From Parendozoicomonas haliclonae (lineage in GTDB: Bacteria; Pseudomonadota; Gammaproteobacteria; Pseudomonadales; Endozoicomonadaceae), in contig NZ_FWPT01000006.1 in the NCBI RefSeq assembly GCF_900174585.1, forward strand, positions 248,001-312,000: a DNA stretch of 64,000 nt. Reading direction: 5' to 3'. Position numbers and translations under genes: made by a program. The notes beneath the pieces were generated by a model. The model made no database searches and was not told the DNA's origin. It saw nothing but the letters and a program-made list of their open reading frames with translations. Of the stretch, positions 57,475-64,000 are shown in pieces (position 1 is the stretch's first letter; each line of letters starts with the position of its first letter).

Positions 57475-58938
57475 TTGGAACTGTTAGATAAAGATCTTCT
57501 TTCCGTACAGAACGTACGTACCCTGCTGCGTAAAGCAAAAGCAGCTCAGCTGGTTCTGGCAGAATACGACCAGGCTCGTGTAGACACCCTGGTTAAGGCC
57601 ATGGCCGACGTTGCCGAGCTGCACGCTCGTGAACTGGCGGAAATGGCTCACGAAGAGACTGGCTTCGGCAAGGTTGAAGACAAAGTCACCAAGAACCTGC
57701 TGGCCAGCCGTATCCTGTGGGATTCCATCAAGGATATGAAGACTGTCGGCATTATCGCCGAGAAGCCTGAGCAGAAGATGTTTGAAGTTGGCGTACCTTT
57801 CGGCATCGTTGCCGGTCTGGTGCCTTCTACCAACCCAACGTCTACTGCCATCTACAAGGCAATGATTTCCATCAAGTCCGGTAACGCGATCGTTATCAGC
57901 CCGCACCCGTCTGCGCTGAAAGCCATCATCCGTACCGTTGAACTGCTGCGCGGCGCTCTGGCCCGTCACGGCGCTCCAGAAGATCTGATCAGCGTTATGA
58001 CTGTTCCGACTCTGGAAGGTACTTCCGAACTGATGAAGAACCAGGACACCGGCATCATTCTGGCTACTGGCGGCTCCGCCATGGTTCGCGCTGCATACAG
58101 CTCCGGTACTCCGGCTCTGGGTGTAGGTCCTGGTAACGTTCCTGCGTTCATCGAGCGTACTGCTGACATCAAGAAAGCCGTACACCACGTGATTACCAGT
58201 ACCACTTTCGACAACGGCACCATCTGCGCTTCCGAGCAGCACGTAGTGGTTGAACACGCTATCGCTGATCAGGTGAAAGCTGAGATGATTGCTCAGGGCT
58301 GCTACTTCCTGAACGAAGCCGAAATCGCCAAGGTTGAGAAGGTTATCGTAAACGAGCGTGGTGGTCTGAACGCCCGTATCGTAGGTAAGGCTGCCACTGT
58401 TATCGCTGAGATGGCTGGTGTGCAGGTTCCTGCTTCTACCCGCGTTCTGGTGGGCGAGCAGGGCCGCAACAACGTAGGCAAGAAGTTCCCGTTCTCCTGG
58501 GAAAAGCTGTCTCCGCTGCTGGGCTTCTACCGCGTAAACGATGCACACGACGCCTGCGAACTGTGCCTGGATCTGCTGACTTACGAAGGTGCTGGCCATA
58601 CTCTGGCTATCCACACCCAGAACGATGCTCTGGTACGTGAATTCGCTCTGAAGAAGCCGGTTTCCCGTCTGGTAGTTAACACTCCATCTACCCACGGTGG
58701 TGTTGGTGCGACCACTGGTATCGCTCCTGCGTTCACTCTGGGCTGTGGTTCTGTTGGTGGTTCCGCGACTTCCGACAACGTGACTCCGCTGAACCTGATT
58801 ACCAAGCGCTACGTGGCTTACGGTCTGATCGAGCCTGAAGAGCTGTCTCCAGCTCCTGCCGCTGCGACCGTTGAAGCGGCTGGCGTAGATATCGAAGCAA
58901 TTACCCGCATGGTACTTGCTCAACTGCAAGGTCGTTAA
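57475..58938 (+). CDS. eutE: CoA-acylating acetaldehyde dehydrogenase EutE
   Basis: 487 residues. Oxidises acetaldehyde to acetyl-CoA with NAD inside the microcompartment. Catalytic Cys in [11 protein letters not shown]; nucleotide-binding [10 protein letters not shown] and [11 protein letters not shown] blocks are present. The last 17 residues ([16 protein letters not shown]) form an amphipathic helix after an Ala/Pro-rich linker and look like a C-terminal encapsulation peptide. TTG start supported by AAGGTGAG five bases upstream. Confidence 0.95.
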   Translation: MELLDKDLLSVQNVRTLLRKAKAAQLVLAEYDQARVDTLVKAMADVAELHARELAEMAHEETGFGKVEDKVTKNLLASRILWDSIKDMKTVGIIAEKPEQKMFEVGVPFGIVAGLVPSTNPTSTAIYKAMISIKSGNAIVISPHPSALKAIIRTVELLRGALARHGAPEDLISVMTVPTLEGTSELMKNQDTGIILATGGSAMVRAAYSSGTPALGVGPGNVPAFIERTADIKKAVHHVITSTTFDNGTICASEQHVVVEHAIADQVKAEMIAQGCYFLNEAEIAKVEKVIVNERGGLNARIVGKAATVIAEMAGVQVPASTRVLVGEQGRNNVGKKFPFSWEKLSPLLGFYRVNDAHDACELCLDLLTYEGAGHTLAIHTQNDALVREFALKKPVSRLVVNTPSTHGGVGATTGIAPAFTLGCGSVGGSATSDNVTPLNLITKRYVAYGLIEPEELSPAPAAATVEAAGVDIEAITRMVLAQLQGR

Positions 58939-58993
58939 TTCGACCTTACAGAACTGAAACGTATTTATTCAATTCCTCTGAGGAGTAATCAAA

Positions 58994-59281
58994 ATGGCTA
59001 TTTCTAACGCTCTGGGCATGATCGAAACCAAGGGTCTGGTAGGCGCTGTTGAAGCTGCTGACGCTATGGTTAAAGCTGCTAACGTTACCCTGATCGGTAA
59101 AGAAACTGTTGGTGGCGGTCTGGTAACTGTACTGGTTCGTGGTGACGTTGGCGCTGTTAAAGCTGCTACCGACGCTGGCGCTGCTGCTGCTGAGCGTGTT
59201 GGCGAGCTGATCTCCGTACACGTTATCCCACGTCCACACTCTGAAGTTGAAGTTATCCTGCCTGCTTCCAAGGCTGAGTAA
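58994..59281 (+). CDS. eutM: major microcompartment shell protein EutM (BMC hexamer)
   Basis: 95 residues, one BMC domain: [21 protein letters not shown] and [10 protein letters not shown] are typical of EutM/PduA-type hexamers that tile the shell facets. GAGGAG lies eight bases before ATG. Codon use is extremely biased, and a strong terminator follows immediately, consistent with eutM being the most abundant product of the operon. Confidence 0.97.
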   Translation: MAISNALGMIETKGLVGAVEAADAMVKAANVTLIGKETVGGGLVTVLVRGDVGAVKAATDAGAAAAERVGELISVHVIPRPHSEVEVILPASKAE

Positions 59282-59295
59282 TTTTTCTTCCTTAG

Positions 59296-59330
59296 CGGGA
59301 CCTGTGCCTTAACGGCACAGGTCCCGTTTT
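59296..59330 (+). terminator. internal terminator after eutM
   Basis: Perfect 13-bp stem CGGGACCTGTGCC around TTAAC, followed by TTTT. It lies inside the operon, so partial read-through to pduL is implied unless pduL has its own promoter. Confidence 0.85.
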
Positions 59331-59356
59331 GCCTTCCCCTTGAAAGTTAGCAGTAC

Positions 59357-59989
59357 ATGAATATTTCCGAGCAGCAGATCCAGCAGGTTATTAGCAAGGT
59401 GATGGCCGAAATGAACGGCGCTCATCTTGTTCCTATTGAAGCCTCCGCACGTCACGTTCACCTGAGCCAGGCAGACGTTGACCTTCTGTTCGGCGAAGGC
59501 CATCAGCTCACTCCTTCCCGTGAGCTGTCCCAGCCTGGTCAGTACCTGTGCGAAGAGCGTATTTCCGTTATCGGCCCTAAGGGTTCTTTCCAGAACGTTG
59601 CAGTACTGGGTCCGGTACGTCCTGATTCTCAGGTAGAAATTTCTCGTACGGATGCCCGTACCATCGGTGTTAACGCGCCAATCCGTGAGTCCGGTGATGT
59701 TGCTGGTACCCCAGGTCTGGTTCTGGTTGGTCCTAAAGGCGTATCCCGTATCGAGAGCGGTGTCATCGTTGCCCGTAACCACATCCACATGACTTCTGCT
59801 GACGCAGCGGCCATGGGTGTACAGGACAAGCAGCTGGTCAGCGTAAAAGTTGGCGGCGAACGTCCGGTGACCTTCCACAACGTTGTTGTGCGTGTGAAAG
59901 ACTCTTTCGCTCTGGCCATGCACATCGACTATGACGAAGCCAACGCTGTTGAGCTGGGTCGTGACACCAAAGGTGAAGTGATTCACTAA
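59357..59989 (+). CDS. pduL: microcompartment phosphotransacylase PduL
   Basis: 210 residues. Converts acetyl-CoA and phosphate to acetyl-phosphate and CoA, recycling CoA inside the shell; it replaces EutD of enteric eut operons. Zinc-site motifs: ASARHVHLS and VARNHIHMT. The N-terminal 19 residues (NISEQQIQQVISKVMAEM) are a likely encapsulation peptide. The internal terminator lies just upstream. Confidence 0.95.
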   Translation: MNISEQQIQQVISKVMAEMNGAHLVPIEASARHVHLSQADVDLLFGEGHQLTPSRELSQPGQYLCEERISVIGPKGSFQNVAVLGPVRPDSQVEISRTDARTIGVNAPIRESGDVAGTPGLVLVGPKGVSRIESGVIVARNHIHMTSADAAAMGVQDKQLVSVKVGGERPVTFHNVVVRVKDSFALAMHIDYDEANAVELGRDTKGEVIH

Positions 59990-60028
59990 GTAGTGATTCA
60001 TTGCATCAGGTTTGAGAGATAGAAGACG

Positions 60029-60931
60029 ATGACCGATCATCAAAAAGCCTCCGAAAACATTGCTTCCGAAAGCTCTGGGATGAGCAACTACGAAGCCAAG
60101 CGCTCAGATGCCATGATCGCAGCGGTAGAGCGTAGCCTGACCAAGACAGGCAAGGTTCGCAGTGGTGATGATCTGGTCGTCGGTGTTGACCTGGGTACCG
60201 CCTACATCGTACTCGTGGTTCTCGACCGCAAGCGTAAGCCGGTCGCGACCGAGATGCAGTTTGCCCAGGTTCTGAAGGATGGCGTAGTGGTCGATTATAT
60301 CGGCGCGCTGCGTATTGTCCGTGAACTCAAACAGAAGCTTGAAGACCGTCTGGGTGTGGAACTGACCCGGGCGGCCATCGCCATGCCTTCCGGTACGCCG
60401 GAGTCCGAGTGCAAGGCGCACCGTCACATTGTTGAGAGCACCGGGATGGATGTGATCAACATGCTTGACGAGCCAACTGCAGCCAACCGGGTTCTGAATA
60501 TTCAGAACGGTGCGGTTGTGGATATCGGTGGTGGCACCACCGGCCTGTCCATCTTCAAGGATGGTGAAGTGGTTTACACCATGGATGAAGCCACTGGCGG
60601 TACACACCTGACTCTGGTGCTGGCCGGCAACTACCACAAGTCCTTTGAAGATGCCGAGGCCTTCAAAAAGAATTCTGACAATCACCGTGAAGTCGTAGGT
60701 GTTGTACGTCCGGTGATTGAAAAGATGGGCACTATCGTCCATCGCCATATTCAGGGTTACGACGTGAACGATATCTTCCTGGTTGGCGGTACCACCTGCC
60801 TGCCGGAGTTTGAAGAGATCGTTGAAAAGCAGACCGGCGTTCGTACCCGCAAACCGAAGAATCCGTTCCTGGTAACTCCTCTCGGTATCGCGATCAGTGC
60901 TCTGGAAGCGCTTGAAGCAGAAGAGAAATAA
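60029..60931 (+). CDS. eutJ: ethanolamine utilisation chaperone-like protein EutJ
   Basis: 300 residues. Actin/Hsp70-fold protein; phosphate motifs VGVDLGTAYI and VVDIGGGTTGLS, and LDEPTAAN, match EutJ. Suspected assembly or reactivation chaperone of the eut microcompartment, but its function is not established. The first 50 residues, before the fold begins, are polar; an internal Met at residue 18 is an alternative start. Confidence 0.92.
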   Translation: MTDHQKASENIASESSGMSNYEAKRSDAMIAAVERSLTKTGKVRSGDDLVVGVDLGTAYIVLVVLDRKRKPVATEMQFAQVLKDGVVVDYIGALRIVRELKQKLEDRLGVELTRAAIAMPSGTPESECKAHRHIVESTGMDVINMLDEPTAANRVLNIQNGAVVDIGGGTTGLSIFKDGEVVYTMDEATGGTHLTLVLAGNYHKSFEDAEAFKKNSDNHREVVGVVRPVIEKMGTIVHRHIQGYDVNDIFLVGGTTCLPEFEEIVEKQTGVRTRKPKNPFLVTPLGIAISALEALEAEEK

Positions 60932-60970
60932 AGAGTAAGGCAAGGGATAACGGACAAAGGAAATACGTGC

Positions 60971-61690
60971 ATGAATACGGAAGCCTTGATTGAACTGATC
61001 TCCCGTCGGGTGATGGAGCAACTGCTTCAGGCAGGCACAACTATCGTGCCGGCCCAGGCTGCTGCGCGTAAAGAGAGCGTTCTGGTTCTCGGTCAGGATG
61101 GCCAGGCCGTACGTGAAAGCCTGTGGGGCCACTTTGAAGTGACCCTGCTGGAAGAAGTGGAGCAGCCAAGTGCTGCCGACTACGACCATATTGTTCTGGC
61201 CAACCTGCCAAACAAGCTGCTGGGCGAAATGGCTATCGGCCTTGAGCGTGGCGCAGATGGTTGTGTGATCGTTGAATCCCTGATGATGGGCAAGACCGTT
61301 CATATTCTGGACGAAGGTATTGCCTTCCGTCGCTTCAAGGCGACTGCCAATCCGGCTTTCTTCCAGGTGTTTGAAGACAAGGTCAACACTCTGGTGGGTT
61401 ATGGCATGCAGGTTGTGAATCAGGCCTGTCTGAAAGATGTGCTGTCTGGCAAGGCTGTTGTTCAGGCTGCAGTCCGTTCTGCAGAGCAAGCCGCTCCTGT
61501 CGTGGAAGCCGTTCGTCCGGTTATGGCCGGTGCCATGAGCTTTGTCGGCAAGCGGGTGATCAGTGAGCGTGATCTGGAACGCGCCAATGAGCAGGGTTAC
61601 ACCGTGTTCGAGGTGCCAGAGACCGCATTGCTAACGCCGCTGGCGAAAGATTTTGTTCGTTTGAACCACCTTCATCTGAACAGAGTTTAA
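60971..61690 (+). CDS. BMC-associated protein with C-terminal EutQ-N-like module
   Basis: 239 residues. N-terminal amphipathic helix (NTEALIELISRRVMEQLL) like an encapsulation peptide; central alpha/beta domain (about 35-155, ESVLVLGQDGQ, DGCVIVESLMMGKTVHILDEGI) reminiscent of an uncharacterised family in microcompartment operons (TIGR02536-like, from memory); and a C-terminal module (193-239) with KRVISERDLE and ALLTPLAKD, shared with the EutB-EutC fusion and EutG. Function unknown. AAAGGA lies about ten bases before ATG. Confidence 0.8.
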   Translation: MNTEALIELISRRVMEQLLQAGTTIVPAQAAARKESVLVLGQDGQAVRESLWGHFEVTLLEEVEQPSAADYDHIVLANLPNKLLGEMAIGLERGADGCVIVESLMMGKTVHILDEGIAFRRFKATANPAFFQVFEDKVNTLVGYGMQVVNQACLKDVLSGKAVVQAAVRSAEQAAPVVEAVRPVMAGAMSFVGKRVISERDLERANEQGYTVFEVPETALLTPLAKDFVRLNHLHLNRV

Positions 61691-61700
61691 AGAAGTTTTC

Positions 61701-61724
61701 AGAACGGCCTTCGGGCCGTTCTTT
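61701..61724 (+). terminator. internal terminator before eutG
   Basis: AGAACGGCC pairs with GGCCGTTCT around a TTCG tetraloop, followed by a short T-run. Partial termination is likely because eutG continues in the same direction. Confidence 0.7.
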
Positions 61725-61797
61725 CGTATATCTGTCTGGTAATTATCGTCGTTATGCGCACAGGGCTCATGGCGGCTGTGTTAGGAAGTGATTGATC

Positions 61798-63246
61798 GTG
61801 TCCAAAAGGCTGATTACAGAAAGCAATCTGGCAGAGTTCTGCACAGATGGTGTGCTTTACGTTGCCAAGGGTCAGATTGTTACCCCGGGTGCCCGGGATA
61901 AAGCGCTGCACAAAGGCATCCAGATTATTCATGGTGTTGCACCAAAAGCTGCAGAGCCTCAGCCGACTGGAGAGCCGGTTGTTGAGTGTGATGTTGCTGC
62001 TGAGCATGCCGCAGTGACGACCGCTATTGATGACTGTGCGATTGCCCGTCGTCTGGCCCAGGACAGCCACATGACCTTCCCGAAGGACATGGTGCTGGCC
62101 CAGAAGAGCGTGATGATGCCAAGCATCAACCTGCTCGGCCCAGGTTGTCTGGAGCAGGCTGCCAAGCGTGTTGGCGCCATGGGACACCGTAAAGGTCTGA
62201 TCGTAACCGACGCCATGCTGAACAAGGTGGGTATGGTTCAGCAGGTGGTTCTGGTACTGGAAAAGTACGGTATTGCTACCGAAGTGTACGACGGCGTTCA
62301 GCCAAACCCATCCACAGCCAACGTTAACGAAGGTCTGCTCAAGCTTCGCAAGAAGAACTGTGACTTTGTTATCTCTCTGGGCGGCGGTTCTCCACACGAC
62401 TGTGCCAAGGCGATTGCTCTGCTGTCTTCCAACGGCGGAACCATTGCTGACTACGAAGGTGTGGATAAGTCCACCACGCCGGCTCTGCCTCTGGTGGCTA
62501 TTAACACCACGGCGGGTACGGCCTCTGAGATGACACGTTTCTGCATTATCACCAATGAAGAAACCAAGGTGAAAATGGCGATCGTGGACCCCCACGTGAC
62601 CCCGGCCATCTCTGTTAACGATCCAAACCTGATGCTGGCTATGCCGGCCAGCCTGACTGCGGCAACCGGCATGGATGCCCTGACCCATGCGATTGAAGCG
62701 TTTGTGTCTACCAATGCCAACCCGTTCACCGATGCCATGGCCAGTAAGGCGATCAAGATGATGGTCGAATTCCTGCCTCGCGCAGTGGAAGACGGCAGTG
62801 ATCTGGAAGCCCGTGAGCAAATGGCCTGTGCCCAGTTCATGGCCGGTGTCGCTTTTAATAACGCTGGTCTGGGTTATGTTCACGCGATGGCTCACCAGCT
62901 GGGTGGTATGTATGGTCTGCCCCACGGTGTCTGCAACGCGGTATTGCTGCCGCACGTTATGGCTTACAACATGCACAGCCGTATCAAGCGGATGAGCGAT
63001 ATTGCCCGTTATATGGGTTGTGACGTTCACGGTAAGGAACCACAGGATGCAGCGATCGAAGGTATCAAGCTGGTTTGCAGGATCCTGACTCAGGTTAATA
63101 TGCCAACCACGCTGACCGAGCTGGGCGTGAAGGCTGAGGATATTCCTGCCATGGCTGCCAATGCCATGAAGGATGCCTGTGCTCTGACCAACCCGACCCG
63201 CGGTACCCAGGCGGATATTGAGCGTATCTTCCAGAACGCGATGTAA
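61798..63246 (+). CDS. eutG: iron-containing alcohol dehydrogenase EutG with N-terminal EutQ-N-like module
   Basis: 482 residues. Reduces acetaldehyde to ethanol with NADH, regenerating NAD in the microcompartment. Residues 2-47 form an added module (KRLITESNL, GQIVTPGARD), then a Pro/Ala-rich linker, then the Fe-ADH domain from about 85: GGGSPHDCAKA for nucleotide binding and metal ligands in GMDALTHAIEA and AHQLGGMYGLPHG. The GTG at 61798 has AGGAAG nine bases upstream; a TTG at 61792 is possible. Classic enteric EutG lacks this full module, as far as I recall. Confidence 0.92.
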   Translation: MSKRLITESNLAEFCTDGVLYVAKGQIVTPGARDKALHKGIQIIHGVAPKAAEPQPTGEPVVECDVAAEHAAVTTAIDDCAIARRLAQDSHMTFPKDMVLAQKSVMMPSINLLGPGCLEQAAKRVGAMGHRKGLIVTDAMLNKVGMVQQVVLVLEKYGIATEVYDGVQPNPSTANVNEGLLKLRKKNCDFVISLGGGSPHDCAKAIALLSSNGGTIADYEGVDKSTTPALPLVAINTTAGTASEMTRFCIITNEETKVKMAIVDPHVTPAISVNDPNLMLAMPASLTAATGMDALTHAIEAFVSTNANPFTDAMASKAIKMMVEFLPRAVEDGSDLEAREQMACAQFMAGVAFNNAGLGYVHAMAHQLGGMYGLPHGVCNAVLLPHVMAYNMHSRIKRMSDIARYMGCDVHGKEPQDAAIEGIKLVCRILTQVNMPTTLTELGVKAEDIPAMAANAMKDACALTNPTRGTQADIERIFQNAM

Positions 63247-63253
63247 GCCTGAT

Positions 63254-63279
63254 GAGGGTCAGAGAATACTCTGACCCTC
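63254..63279 (+). terminator. terminator of the eut operon
   Basis: Eleven-bp perfect stem GAGGGTCAGAG around AATA, eight bases after the eutG stop; T-run weak (TGTTCC). Confidence 0.7.
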
Positions 63280-63347
63280 TGTTCCTATCGTCGTGTAGAC
63301 GACTATCATCCAACCTCGTTATTACTCTTCAGCCGGAAACAGAACCG

Positions 63348-64000
63348 ATGCTTTCTCATGGCGGTAAATTGCGGGAAGCCTCCCGGACCTATCAAATACC
63401 ACTGGATCAATGGGTTGATCTGTCCACGGGTGTGAATCCACGCTGCTACCCGATTCCTGAGATCTCTGTTCAAGCCTGGAATCGCCTGCCTGAAGACGAC
63501 GACGGTTTAGTTTCTGCCGCCTGCGATTACTATCGTTGCTCCTCCCTGTTGCCGGTAGCCGGTTCCCAGGCTGCTATTCAGGCTCTGCCGCATATTCGCC
63601 GCCAGTTTCATCCTCAAAGCCGCAAGGTTGCCATTCCCCGTGTCGGTTACCGGGAGCATGGTCATGCCTGGCTGAAGCAGGGTTATGAGATTCTGGCCTA
63701 TGACTTTGAGCCCACAGCCGAACAATTGGCAGAGGCTGATGTGGTCCTGGTGATTAACCCCAATAACCCGACCGGTTATTTTATCGATCCGCACAAGCTG
63801 CTGGGCTGGCATCAGCAGTTATCAAAGCGCCATGCCTGGCTGGTTGTGGATGAAGCGTTTATGGATTGTTCACCAGACTGGAGTATTAGCTCTGAATCCA
63901 ACCAGCAGAATCTGGTTGTGCTGCGCTCTGTGGGTAAGTTCTTTGGGTTGGCCGGTATTCGTGCGGGGTTTGTATTGGCCCGTCCGGAAGTGCTGAAAGC
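63348..64000 (+). CDS. cobC: threonine-phosphate decarboxylase (CobC/CobD type), partial
   Basis: About 217 codons before the window ends. PLP aminotransferase fold: MLSHGGKLREAS and DLSTGVNP at the N-terminus, PNNPTGY, VVDEAFMD with the PLP-pyridine Asp, and the Schiff-base Lys in SVGKFFGLAGIRAG. CobC/CobD makes aminopropanol phosphate for the nucleotide loop of cobalamin. Placed just after eut, it ties cofactor assembly to the B12-dependent lyases. 5' end complete, ATG at 63348; 3' end outside the window. Confidence 0.9.
   Translation, partial: MLSHGGKLREASRTYQIPLDQWVDLSTGVNPRCYPIPEISVQAWNRLPEDDDGLVSAACDYYRCSSLLPVAGSQAAIQALPHIRRQFHPQSRKVAIPRVGYREHGHAWLKQGYEILAYDFEPTAEQLAEADVVLVINPNNPTGYFIDPHKLLGWHQQLSKRHAWLVVDEAFMDCSPDWSISSESNQQNLVVLRSVGKFFGLAGIRAGFVLARPEVLK

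Overview
The window looks like a chromosomal segment of a marine or host-associated gammaproteobacterium. Gene content and mid-range GC would fit an Oceanospirillales/Endozoicomonas-like genome, but no rRNA is present, so this is inference. No tRNA, rRNA or CRISPR array was seen. Most of the sequence is ordinary, well-formed coding DNA for nutrient scavenging. The most unusual part is the ethanolamine locus at 49-63 kb.

Layout. 0-5 kb: a dps gene and a 1235-residue exported protein of unknown function. 4.7-10.3 kb: oppABCDF oligopeptide importer (minus strand). 10.7-12.1 kb: two Tag-family glycosylase genes, tail to tail. 12.1-23.8 kb: a galactose/lactose block, mglBAC and galTKM-lacZ on the minus strand and a divergent galR-type repressor, with GalR/LacI-type operators in front of mglB and galT. 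23.9-31.6 kb: a signalling operon (hybrid kinase with three receivers, CheR, stand-alone CheB, REC-PAS-GGDEF-EAL). 31.7-46.5 kb: peptide and amide catabolism (pepT, a DcuC-type carrier, pcp, an MFS carrier, two AbgA-like hydrolases, two PepT-like peptidases, an N-carbamoyl amino acid hydrolase), plus a split ThrE exporter and an iron-sulfur photolyase. 46.7-49 kb: btuB with a cobalamin riboswitch. 49-53 kb (minus): eutA and a single-chain EutB-EutC fusion. 53.7-63.2 kb (plus): a microcompartment-type eut operon (eutB, eutC, eutL, a eutK-like gene, eutE, eutM, pduL, eutJ, a BMC-associated gene, eutG). The window ends inside a cobC/cobD-type cobalamin gene.

How it fits together. BtuB and CobC supply cobalamin to two ethanolamine-ammonia-lyase-type enzymes. 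EutA would reactivate them. EutE, EutG and PduL process acetaldehyde inside a shell made of EutL, the EutK-like protein and EutM. Palindromic FNR/ANR-type boxes (TTGAT-N4-ATCAA) sit in several intergenic regions: opp/tag, mgl, pcp/MFS, carbamoylase/thrE and three in front of eutB. This suggests an oxygen-responsive scavenging programme.

Most interesting. The EutB-EutC fusion keeps most catalytic residues, but the residue aligned with EutB Asp362 is Ala396. It also carries a C-terminal EutQ-N-like module of about 47 residues. That module recurs at the C-terminus of the BMC-associated 239-residue protein and the N-terminus of EutG. A 268-bp fold-back element with 19-bp perfect terminal inverted repeats sits between the two eut transcription units.
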